Shown piece after piece: positions 18,201 through 25,806 of a stretch of 48,337 nucleotides of DNA. Made by a program: the position numbers and the translations under genes. The stretch comes from Actinomycetota bacterium. GTDB taxonomy: Bacteria > Actinomycetota > Thermoleophilia > UBA2241. The stretch is from assembly GCA_003132585.1 (NCBI GenBank), contig PKYG01000091.1, forward strand, positions 18,893 through 67,229, in the 5' to 3' direction. Below the pieces are notes generated by a model. That model had not been told where the DNA came from, did no database searches, and saw nothing but the letters and a program-made list of their open reading frames with translations. Numbering within the stretch: position 1 is the stretch's first letter; every line of letters begins with the position of its first letter.

Positions 18201-18865
18201 ACGTTTCGGGCTGGAGGACTCATGATCGCACCTTCAATCAGCTGATAGGCGACTGGATCCTACGCGGAATCATCGATGGCCACCTCAGCTATGACGACCC
18301 GCTTGTACAGAGCTGGTTTGAGCACGCCGACGCCGAGCTTCGGGGGGATGCGCTTGGTCATCTTGCCTGGCTAATGACGAGGTGGGGTTCGGTACCAGAT
18401 GACGTTGTCGAACGGGTGGCAGATCTCTGGGACCGCCGCGTGGCTCATGTGAAGGAACACCGGGAAGATGCGGCCGAATTGGCAGGCGTCTACTGGCTGG
18501 CGCGCTCAGAGAAGTACGAAGTCCAGTGGTGGCTGCCGAGACTGGAGTACGCGTCATCCGTTGTGCCGGACTTCCGCACACGCGGCATGCTTGGCGAGTG
18601 CTTGGCCGGTGCCTCCGCTGTCGACCCGGATACAGCACTCAAGGTAGTTGAGAACGTGCTCGGCGAACGTGGATCTCATAGCTCGAGTATGGAGTACGAC
18701 CTGATGGAGCGTGCCGTGCCGCAGGTGATCGCCTCAGCACTTGACACAGGCGAAGCCGAACTTAAGCAGCGAGCGACAGACCTGATGAATCGGCTCGGAA
18801 GAGCTGGATACATCGACCTTCAAGACCGGGTCGAGCAGCTTCGCAGAGCGTCCGATGAAGAGTAG
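15263..18865 (+). CDS. 1200-aa protein of unknown function, probably largely alpha-helical
   Basis: Single uninterrupted ORF; helix/repeat-like composition; no catalytic motif recognised; located between attC-like sites. Confidence 0.8.
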   Translation: MGADDTATLWNQDRQSLHGLIGEVDPALAGLYRQAILLMDSQPMPGDDKARLSLVSHCVRELMNNLPDALGDVKDFPANRRGDEEKARADLIAAVEMLEGMPRDQPVEAGSPLDKPGKVTVPADFLDAAVNFAGVFKDGETRVRLRDSAALLGYIDRYHPALKPWKAARDFFMSFAHLDRHKSDRPGGHGLPTDERVMAHIAIIEASMRVRLGAFFDSLNEVRALAGQANEVGADGIEVPSDDDVRAILARLGSLQLRRAFYAQFENPYWVGALAKQDAFGNPPATEVMPDGTVRSDPWPEIGYLVRMAPVASIEVGGVLERIADSSSQWVRRGIAEAATVLAPEDAAGLVPKMKEWPGGELANFRIDPNDITQVIVRLLGSTERAKGRQLANAYFTPRPPSETPKFGSPEPVAGIDSYWYAEGLPAVAEALGSDRVPALAGWLREYQMHSNSYAGERHYDFSHIWRSSIRTSAEHHAREIGDSLVDVLRSALSEETQQSTEPLARLLQDDQPLLRRLALDVLAEAIDQVEDKSDENTADLSEHEAELVVQAAGVLTDETFTESEYSAEYHPFIRACLAWRAVVDVSPFFAFVRMGPLALRDERRERFADDGDTAADTAARIDDYRKRWQHTMLTMVGAAGLPEDLREMLTALDAEYGTLEVSDGEMHFRSFRGPSSPIDAETMQNLSDDDLIEHLRSWHPETDNWTGPSHRGQGHVLAEALSSQPGRLGDRIEDLKTLRPTYIRSVIGSWREAIKAGKVLPWGEIVPLCEWVTGLGDDTTVASEGDPFDDDSDYRNLKFEVLQLLEAGLAIQPRDEDPGIGETNAGRIGAILASFSDNPEPTPEYEVKYGGSNMDPLTLSINTVRPGAIRALIRLVHRFPETDAAADALAIIDRHIAGVDASLAVAAAVGEGTGRLFESAHSWIEERVAAIFGVRLPTTEYQQVALSMALAIHLFHTPLLELLRRPILLMIEEIGRVEHVSGWRTHDRTFNQLIGDWILRGIIDGHLSYDDPLVQSWFEHADAELRGDALGHLAWLMTRWGSVPDDVVERVADLWDRRVAHVKEHREDAAELAGVYWLARSEKYEVQWWLPRLEYASSVVPDFRTRGMLGECLAGASAVDPDTALKVVENVLGERGSHSSSMEYDLMERAVPQVIASALDTGEAELKQRATDLMNRLGRAGYIDLQDRVEQLRRASDEE

Positions 18866-19036
18866 CGACGGCAGCTGCAATGTCGCGGGAGCGGCCTGGC
18901 TGATGTGCGTCCCGACGGGAGGTCTCGCATTCTTCGTGACGACTGTTATCGCCCCCATTTGCCAGAAGCCTACTCGGGCGTCACTGCCTTGGATCGGTCA
19001 TGGATGCCGTCACGGTTGGCAAAGCATGTCAGTCCC

Positions 19037-19096
19037 TGCTAACAAACGGATCAACCTGGCTCGCTTCGCTCGCAGGTTATCCGTCAGACGTTCGCC
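19037..19096 (+). repeat. putative integron attC site (compact 60 bp)
   Basis: TGCTAACAAACGGATCAACCTGGCTCGCTTCGCTCGCAGGTTATCCGTCAGACGTTCGCC; AAACGGAT-CAACCTG pairs CAGGTT-ATCCGTCAGACGTT with offset extrahelical bases, GCTCGC-TTCG-CTCGC tip. Confidence 0.72.
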
Positions 19097-19132
19097 GTCG
19101 ATCCGCCAGAGACCGAACTCGAGGGGCATAGG

Positions 19133-22100
19133 TCACGCCTTCTCGATGCTTGATTCGACGATTGCGATATCGTCGTCGGTGAGACCGTACGCAGCATAGA
19201 CAGCAACGTCTACGCGAGCCCGCAGCATCGTCGCCTCTCTCTCCCAGCGTCGTTGATCTTCCGAAACACGACACAGCTGGACTTGCTTCTTGGCTTCCTG
19301 CAGCGCAGTCACTGACTCGGTGATGTCATCGTGGATTCGTCTCTCATGTGCGTTGTTGGGACTCAGCACGCGAACCGGCCGTCTCTCGATGTACTGCTTG
19401 TTCGCGGCATAGTAGCCGCCTCGGAAGCTGGTTGAGATGCGCTTGAGGTAGAAGTCGAGTGCTCGATTGTTCAGAAGCGCACAGAGATACGCCATCGACC
19501 CGAAGGAGGGGTCGACGGTGAGGCCGTAGCCTCCCGTGGTCACGTTGATGAAGTAGAAGTTGTCGGTCAAATCGCAGTAGGCGGCTAGGTCAGTGACCAT
19601 ATACGGGACAAGCAGTTTAGGCTGCTCCCAGCACCCGAGGTTCTGGGTGCGACCGAACCGATACCACGACGCATCTCTGAACCCACCGTGCTCGCGGGCT
19701 TCGAGTTCGCAACGATTGAGCTCCAGATAGGCACGGGCAAGTGGATAGCGATCCTGCAGCGCCTGTCCGGTAAGAAGATGCGCATCGGTGCCCACGAGGT
19801 CGTACGGAAACAGAACCTTCGCCGTCGCGTGCGCCCAGTATTGGCCAATCGAGCCGCTACGGACGACGTCTTTCAAGGCCGCCGACTCAAGCGTTACCCA
19901 CCTGCCAATCGACTTCGAGAACACGTCCGTCAGCCCGCTCTCTTGAGACAGGTTATGCTCCTTAAACACGAAGACCGGATCCGCGCTGGTCTGTTGCCCA
20001 ACGAACATGCCCGTAACAACATCGCGCAAGCGGACCGGCATGGTATCGAGCCGCTCGAACAAGCTCGCGCACCGTCCAACAACGAAAGCCCAGTCCGAAC
20101 TCCCATAGGAATCGGCCGGCAGCTCGTCGACAATCGGCTTCTCACCATTGCGCCAAGCTGGAATATCGTCAACCGGCACAAAGGCGAAGCGTGGTGAACG
20201 TGCCTTGCTGAGAAGAAGGAGGCACGTGTACGTCGAAGCGTTGGTGAAGACCTGGCTGTGGCCAAAGTGAACGACCCGATCTAGGTGCCCGCCCTTGGCG
20301 AGTAGGCCGCGCAACGGCTCCCCGTACTGTGCGTTGAAGAACTTGTGCGGCAGGATGTAGCCAAGGCGGCCGGCCTCGTTGAGCAGAGACAGGCCCCGCT
20401 CGACGAACACCACGTAGATGTCGTAGTTGCCCTTGCTCGCCGCGACGTATCGCTTCTTGTAGAACTCAACTTCGCGCGGCGCGAACTCCTTCAGGTTCTG
20501 GATGCGGATATACGGCGGATTCCCGATCACTGCGTCGAACCCGCGCTGCTCCTCCGGCACCGCCTTCCCCTGAATCTGCGGGAACTCCGCCTCCCAGTCG
20601 AAGACGTTGATGCGGTAGCGCTCCTCGTCGTCGAGGCCGGTGAGACCGAGCTGCTGATCGTCGTAGAAGTCCGGGCCGATCAGCGAATTGCCGCACTTGA
20701 TGTTGGCGGCCAGGTCGGGCAGGGCGCGCTCGTGCAAGAAGCTGAGCTGGGCGTCGATTGTCTCCGACGTCTCGCCCTCGAGCACCTTGAGCAGCAGGCT
20801 CAGTTTGGTCGTCTCCACGGCCTGGGAGTCGATGTCGACGCCGTAGATGTTGTTCAGCAGTATCCGCTTCTTTTCGGCCGTGGTGAGCTGCCACTCGCCG
20901 GCGCGGCCCTGCACGATCGGCTTGTTCTTCTTGTCGAGCGCGTGCTCCACGTACCAGTCGCGGTGCCAGTCGAGCAGGCACTGGTAGGCGCCGATGAGGA
21001 ACGAGCCCGAGCCGCAGGCGGGATCGAGGATGCGGAGGTCGGCCGCCTGCTTGGGCGCAAGCCCCTCGAGCAGGCGGCCCACTGTGTTCTTGACGATGTA
21101 GTCGACGATGTAGGTCGGCGTGTAGTACACGCCGCCGGCCTTCTTGACCTCGGGCTTGTCCTCGACCTTGGCCTGGTGCCCCGTCGTGAGGCGGATCACC
21201 TTGCCGAGGAACTGCTCGTAGACCTGCCCCAGGATGTCGGCGGGCAGCACGCTGAACTCGTACGGGCTCTCCGGGTAGTACAGCCGCTTGAGGATCTCCT
21301 TGAGCACCCTGTCGTCGATCACCAGATCGGGGGTGAGCGTGTCGGGCGCGTCCGCGCGCCCCCTCTCTTGCTCGAAGTGGAAGAGGCCGGAGTTGTAACG
21401 ATGGTCGGCCTCGAAGAACAGGGTTCTCAGCCGCTCCCACACGTTCTGGCCGTTCACCAGACCCTGCAGCCGCCCGTAGGGTTCGATCAGCCGGTCCTCG
21501 CAGATGCGCAGGAAGATGATGCGGTCGATCGTCGCCTGCACGGCGTAGTTGAGCTCGCGCGTGCTCAGCGAGCGGTTGCGCAGCGCGATGTTGCGCGCGA
21601 GCTCGTCGCGCCAGCTCTCGATCTCCTTGAGAAAGGCGGTGTCGACCTCGGCCGTGCCCTTCTTCGCCTTGGTCGACTCGGCGTACTGGTCGAACGAGCC
21701 CTTGTAGATCGCGTCCTTGCTGAAGATCGACGCGATCTCGTCCCAGCGGTGCTCGTACTCGTCGAAGGTCGCGTACATGATGCGTGCGACCGGCGATTTG
21801 TCGGTGTTCGCCGGTCGCACGCGGCAGTCGTAAACGACGAACTCCTGGAAGTCGGTGACGATGCTCAGCGGCAGCTTGGCCGACCAGGCGTAGCGGCGAA
21901 GCTGGTAGGCCGGGCTGGGGTCGTCCTTGAGGTTGACCGCGGGCTTCTTCGCCTCGACAAAGAACTTGCGCGCGCCTCCTACTCTGAACGAGTAGTCCGG
22001 CGCCCGGCTGTCGATGCCCACCTTGATCGCGTCTTCGTGCACCACGTCGCGGTACTGCGGCGCGTTGCCGGCGGAGTTGTCGACGTCCCAGCTCAGCGCC

Positions 22101-22222
22101 TTGAAGAACGGGTCGATGAACTCGATGCGCACCTGGGTCTCGTTGTAGGCGGGGTTGAGATAGGTGGTGAAGTTGTGCCTGAAGCGCTCAACGAGCTCGA
22201 CAACCGCATCGGGTGCGCCCAC
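19133..22222 (-). CDS. type IIG (Eco57I-like) fused restriction endonuclease/N6-adenine methyltransferase
   Basis: N-terminal PD-(D/E)xK: APDYSFRVGGARKFFVEAKKP; MTase motif I DPACGSGSFLIGAYQ; motif IV GNPPYIRIQ; C-terminal target-recognition-like region. Confidence 0.9.
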   Translation of the reverse strand: MGAPDAVVELVERFRHNFTTYLNPAYNETQVRIEFIDPFFKALSWDVDNSAGNAPQYRDVVHEDAIKVGIDSRAPDYSFRVGGARKFFVEAKKPAVNLKDDPSPAYQLRRYAWSAKLPLSIVTDFQEFVVYDCRVRPANTDKSPVARIMYATFDEYEHRWDEIASIFSKDAIYKGSFDQYAESTKAKKGTAEVDTAFLKEIESWRDELARNIALRNRSLSTRELNYAVQATIDRIIFLRICEDRLIEPYGRLQGLVNGQNVWERLRTLFFEADHRYNSGLFHFEQERGRADAPDTLTPDLVIDDRVLKEILKRLYYPESPYEFSVLPADILGQVYEQFLGKVIRLTTGHQAKVEDKPEVKKAGGVYYTPTYIVDYIVKNTVGRLLEGLAPKQAADLRILDPACGSGSFLIGAYQCLLDWHRDWYVEHALDKKNKPIVQGRAGEWQLTTAEKKRILLNNIYGVDIDSQAVETTKLSLLLKVLEGETSETIDAQLSFLHERALPDLAANIKCGNSLIGPDFYDDQQLGLTGLDDEERYRINVFDWEAEFPQIQGKAVPEEQRGFDAVIGNPPYIRIQNLKEFAPREVEFYKKRYVAASKGNYDIYVVFVERGLSLLNEAGRLGYILPHKFFNAQYGEPLRGLLAKGGHLDRVVHFGHSQVFTNASTYTCLLLLSKARSPRFAFVPVDDIPAWRNGEKPIVDELPADSYGSSDWAFVVGRCASLFERLDTMPVRLRDVVTGMFVGQQTSADPVFVFKEHNLSQESGLTDVFSKSIGRWVTLESAALKDVVRSGSIGQYWAHATAKVLFPYDLVGTDAHLLTGQALQDRYPLARAYLELNRCELEAREHGGFRDASWYRFGRTQNLGCWEQPKLLVPYMVTDLAAYCDLTDNFYFINVTTGGYGLTVDPSFGSMAYLCALLNNRALDFYLKRISTSFRGGYYAANKQYIERRPVRVLSPNNAHERRIHDDITESVTALQEAKKQVQLCRVSEDQRRWEREATMLRARVDVAVYAAYGLTDDDIAIVESSIEKA

Positions 22223-22411
22223 GTTACCCCCCTGGCAGGTGTGGTGACGCGCCCAGTCTACACGGGCGCGGGGACGTCGGCGTGCGGCCAGTCCGCGGAA
22301 CCTCCATCACCGAAAGTCGCCATTGTTCAAACGGTTTGACGATTACCAGCAAGAGCGTACTGTCGCTGCTTCTGGTCTACGACTTCAATCTGGCAACTTG
22401 GAGGTGCTGGT

Positions 22412-23014
22412 ATGAGTCAAGTCGTTGGGAGTCAAGCCATTGCGACGACTCCCAAAGCCAAAGCAGGACCATTCGTGCCCTTGTGGGGTGTTGCAGTCTC
22501 CGGCGCGGTCATTGTGGCGCTCATCGTGACCATCGCCAGCAACTCGCACTTCGGGCTGGATTTCTTCCATGTCTTCGGCGGCGCCCTGTGGGTCAGTATC
22601 GATCTCTTCATGGGCTTCATCATCGGCCCGATCATGGGCCGGCTGGACATTCCCGCCCGAATGGTGTTCTCCAAGAACCTGATGACAAAGATGATGGTCG
22701 TCATGCCCACCGTGGTGATCTGCACTCTGACGTCAGGCTGGCAGCTTGCCCGCTTGGACAATCTCTTCACCACCCCGTACTCGCCCCAGCACGGCTGGAT
22801 TCTGGCAGCGTTGATAGTGGTGGCCTTCCTCGCCATCATCGCCTACGCCTTTCTTGAACCAGCCAACATCGTGGTGCTCATGGAACTGCGCAAACCGGAA
22901 CCCAACGGCTTGCTTATCGGCAGGATGATGCGGCGCTTCCTCTATACCGCCGGCGTTTTGGGGATTCTGCAGCTCTCGATAATCGTCATCATGGTGAGGT
23001 TGGCGACATGGTGA
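22412..23014 (+). CDS. multi-TM membrane protein of unknown function
   Basis: Several TM segments; RBS GGAGG; overlaps the next ORF. Confidence 0.65.
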   Translation: MSQVVGSQAIATTPKAKAGPFVPLWGVAVSGAVIVALIVTIASNSHFGLDFFHVFGGALWVSIDLFMGFIIGPIMGRLDIPARMVFSKNLMTKMMVVMPTVVICTLTSGWQLARLDNLFTTPYSPQHGWILAALIVVAFLAIIAYAFLEPANIVVLMELRKPEPNGLLIGRMMRRFLYTAGVLGILQLSIIVIMVRLATW

Positions 23015-23427
23015 ATACACCACAACCCTACGCCGGAGACACCAAGCGCTCACCAGTTATCGCGTGCATAGTAGGAACGATCATCTCCTGCATTCTGGCT
23101 GCCGGCATCATCATCGCGCATATTCCCGGACCGGCACCAATGTGGGGATCCATCATGTGGGTGTGCATAGCCGCGGTGCTGACCATAGCTACGATAGTTC
23201 TCATTCTCCGGAAGCGGCCATTCGCCCGGAACACGTTCTTCACTGTGGCGAAATGGGTGTTCCTGTACATCCTGGTGTTGACCGGGATGGGAGAGTACGT
23301 CATTGCATTTGACGGCACGAGGGGGGAACCGCTCGTCGTCATGACCATCATTCTTCTGCTGTTCCTGGTCAATATCCCGATGCTCTGGGGCTTCTCGGTC
23401 GCCCGCCACGAGCGGACTCCTGGTTGA
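23008..23427 (+). CDS. multi-TM membrane protein of unknown function
   Basis: Four predicted TM stretches; translationally coupled to the upstream ORF. Confidence 0.65.
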   Translation: MVNTPQPYAGDTKRSPVIACIVGTIISCILAAGIIIAHIPGPAPMWGSIMWVCIAAVLTIATIVLILRKRPFARNTFFTVAKWVFLYILVLTGMGEYVIAFDGTRGEPLVVMTIILLLFLVNIPMLWGFSVARHERTPG

Positions 23428-23487
23428 TCGCGGCTGACCATAGGGCCGAGGTGTTGCCTTCCGCTGTCCCGCGGTTATACTTCTGGT

Positions 23488-23724
23488 ATGAAGACAGCGA
23501 TCTCCATCCCCGATGAACTCTTCGACGACGCCGAGAGGCTGGCCCTTGCGCTGAAGAAGTCACGCAGCCGGCTCTACGGCGACGCGGTGCGCGAGTACGT
23601 GGCGCGTCACTCGGCCGATGAGGTCACGGAGGCGCTCGACGTCATCTGCGCAGAAGCAACGTCGAGCGACAGTGACTTCGCCGTCACTGCGGCGCGGAGC
23701 ACGCTCGAGCGGTCCGACTGGTGA
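23488..23724 (+). CDS. ribbon-helix-helix antitoxin (MazE/CopG-like)
   Basis: MKTAISIPDELFDDAERLALALKKSRSRLYGDAVREYVARH; overlaps toxin ORF. Confidence 0.9.
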   Translation: MKTAISIPDELFDDAERLALALKKSRSRLYGDAVREYVARHSADEVTEALDVICAEATSSDSDFAVTAARSTLERSDW

Positions 23725-24062
23725 TCGCCCAGGGCGAGGTCTGGTGGGCCGAGCTGCGCGAGCCGTCGGGCTCCGAACCCGGCTTTCGGCGGCCGGTCGT
23801 CGTCGTGCAGGGCGATTCGTTCAACCGTAGTCGCATCGCCACCGTGGTGTGTGTCGCGCTCACCAGCAACCTGCACTGGGCAGAGGCTCCCGGCAACGTG
23901 TTGCTGACGTCGAAGGCGACGGGGCTGCCCAAGGACTCCGTTGCCAACGTGTCGCAGATCGTTGCGCTCGACCGAGCGTCGCTGACCGAGCGGGTCGGCA
24001 CCCTGCCCGACAAGAAGCTCGAGCTCGTGCTGAGCGGTATCGATATCGTGCTCGGTCGCTGA
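23721..24062 (+). CDS. MazF-family endoribonuclease toxin
   Basis: QGEVWWAELREPSGSEPGFRRPVVVVQGDSFNRSRIATVVCVALTSNL...SQIVALDRASLTERVGTL. Confidence 0.93.
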   Translation: MIAQGEVWWAELREPSGSEPGFRRPVVVVQGDSFNRSRIATVVCVALTSNLHWAEAPGNVLLTSKATGLPKDSVANVSQIVALDRASLTERVGTLPDKKLELVLSGIDIVLGR

Positions 24063-24097
24063 GGCGTTGGTCCTCTTCCCGGTCGCGTTCGGTTGAC

Positions 24098-24352
24098 ATG
24101 AATCCATTGACCGCCTTCGGCGCCGGAGCCGTCACTCTCATGCTGATCTCCTATGCACTGGAGCATCGCGCGGCTCTGTGGATATTGATCTTTGCCTTCG
24201 CCTGCGCTGCTTCGGCGGTCTACGCAGCGCTCGCGAATACTTGGCCCTTCATGGTCGTCGAAAGCATATGGGCGCTGGTAGCCTTGCGGCGGTGGTGGAC
24301 GACGCGCGGCTCAAGCCGTAGGCGCGGCCAACGAGGCAAGCGTTGGACGTGA
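24098..24352 (+). CDS. small membrane protein of unknown function
   Basis: MNPLTAFGAGAVTLMLISYALEHRAALWILIFAFACAASAVYAALANTWPFMVVESIWALVALRRWW. Confidence 0.6.
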   Translation: MNPLTAFGAGAVTLMLISYALEHRAALWILIFAFACAASAVYAALANTWPFMVVESIWALVALRRWWTTRGSSRRRGQRGKRWT

Positions 24353-24939
24353 TATTCGACCTCGGCGGCGTGCTACTGACCTGGGATCCTCCCGCCATGC
24401 TCTCGTCCGTGTTCGAGGATCCCCACGAGCGTGCGCGGGTGCTCGATCGCCTCTTCGGCGATCCGGACTGGATCGAGCTCGACCGCGGCACGCTTCCGGT
24501 CGCAAAGGCGATCGAGCGCGCCGCGCAGAGAACGGGCATCAGCGCCGACAGGCTGCGCACCTTGTTCGATGTGATGCCTAGCTGGCTGGTGCCCGTGCCG
24601 GCGGCCATCGAGCTCGTCAGAGCCCTTCGGGCCGCCGGCAATCGACTGTTCGTGCTCTCGAACATGCAGCGCGCCACGCTTGCGCACATCGAGACCGCCT
24701 ACGACTTCCTTGCACTGTTCGACGGTCGCGTCTTCTCCTGCGAGGTCGGCGAGTGCAAGCCGGAGCCGGCGATCTATCGCCGCCTCCTCGACACATTCGC
24801 GCTCGACCCAAGCGCCACGGTGTTCATCGACGACCATCAGGCCAACCTCGACGCGGCGGCCGCGTTCGGCATCGCGACTATCAGGTTCGAGACGGTTGAG
24901 GGGTGCCGTGCGGAGCTCGAGGCGCTGGGGTGCGTCTAA
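24343..24939 (+). CDS. HAD family hydrolase (TTG start)
   Basis: VIFDLGGVLLTW, LFVLSNMQ, CKPEPAIYRRLL, TVFIDDHQANLDAAAAFGI. Confidence 0.88.
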   Translation: MDVIFDLGGVLLTWDPPAMLSSVFEDPHERARVLDRLFGDPDWIELDRGTLPVAKAIERAAQRTGISADRLRTLFDVMPSWLVPVPAAIELVRALRAAGNRLFVLSNMQRATLAHIETAYDFLALFDGRVFSCEVGECKPEPAIYRRLLDTFALDPSATVFIDDHQANLDAAAAFGIATIRFETVEGCRAELEALGCV

Positions 24940-25331
24940 CCCAGGTGCGAACGCAGCCATGCCGCGAGTTCCTCTTCATCGAGTTCGCCGGCAGCGAGCG
25001 CGAGCATGACGGTCACGACCTCCGCCTCAGGCGCAGCGAGATCGCGGCCGTTGAGCCCCAGGAAGACCCCCATCGTCACGAAGGCGATGCGCTTGTTGCC
25101 GTCGTTGAACGGGTGACTCCGCGCCAGCCCGTGTCCGTACGTCGCAGCCAGACCGGCCAGATCGACTGTGGGCTCGTAGGCGAAGCGCTGCTGGGCACGG
25201 GCAAGCGCGGACTCCAGGGCGTGCTCGTCGCGGATGCCCGGCATCCCTCCATGCTCGCGGATCAGGTCGAGGTGCACTGCCTCGACGACCAGCCGGTCGA
25301 CCCACCGCGGCTCCGCGGTTTGACGCGCCAC
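24936..25331 (-). CDS. Doc/Fic-type death-on-curing toxin
   Basis: HGGMPGIRDEHALESALARAQQRF..., Fic motif HPFNDGNKR. Confidence 0.92.
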   Translation of the reverse strand: MARQTAEPRWVDRLVVEAVHLDLIREHGGMPGIRDEHALESALARAQQRFAYEPTVDLAGLAATYGHGLARSHPFNDGNKRIAFVTMGVFLGLNGRDLAAPEAEVVTVMLALAAGELDEEELAAWLRSHLG

Positions 25332-25334
25332 CGG

Positions 25335-25562
25335 CTACTTGGCCAGCTCGCGGAGTGCGTTGCGGTACTTCCCAGAGACCTTGGTAGCCAGAGCAAGCGC
25401 CTCCTCGGTCTGCGGGTCGTAGGGCGTGAGCAGGATGCCGCGATCGGTCTCGACGGCGAGCACGGTGTCGCCGGCCGACAGGTGGAGTCTCTCCGCCATG
25501 TCCTTGGGCAACGTGGCGCTGATCGAGCCCCCGGCCTGGCGCAACTTCAGTCCACGAGTCAT
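25335..25562 (-). CDS. AbrB-type antitoxin paired with Doc
   Basis: LKLRQAGGSISATLPKDMAERLHLSAGDTVLAVETDRGILLTPYD; 3 bp upstream of doc. Confidence 0.85.
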   Translation of the reverse strand: MTRGLKLRQAGGSISATLPKDMAERLHLSAGDTVLAVETDRGILLTPYDPQTEEALALATKVSGKYRNALRELAK

Positions 25563-25588
25563 GGATCCTCCAGTCGGTCGTGCAGAGT

Positions 25589-25606
25589 GTAGCATTCTAA
25601 TGCTAC
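25589..25606 (-). promoter_or_regulatory. probable operator of AbrB-Doc module
   Basis: Perfect palindrome GTAGCATTCTAATGCTAC 27 bp upstream of the antitoxin start. Confidence 0.65.
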
Positions 25607-25621
25607 CACATCGCGGGGCTC

Positions 25622-25673
25622 GGCTAACAGCGTGTCGAGCATGCGCGCTCCGCGCGCACCTCACGCGCTAGAC
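25622..25673 (+). repeat. degenerate attC-like hairpin, possible right limit of the attC cluster
   Basis: GGCTAACAGCGTGTCGAGCATGCGCGCTCCGCGCGCACCTCACGCGCTAGAC; boxes one mismatch from canonical, arms GCGTG..TGCGCGC / GCGCGCACC..CACGC. Confidence 0.35.
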
Positions 25674-25806
25674 GGTCGGCCCAACCGAGACGCATCGCCG
25701 TCTACGAACCCGCGAACTGTGAGCCCATGGTGCTTTCGAGTACCTGGAGACGCGCCGCGCGTCGCTGCGGTTCGCGGCCGAGACCCCAACGCGCTGGCCG
25801 GAAGCC

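Noticed and set aside
20345-22339. 664-aa + strand ORF
   Set aside because: Antisense shadow of the type IIG restriction-methylase in GC-rich DNA; composition lacks protein-like features.
24342-24348. GTTGGAC at the TTG start of the second HAD gene
   Set aside because: No convincing partner arm in the short upstream spacer.
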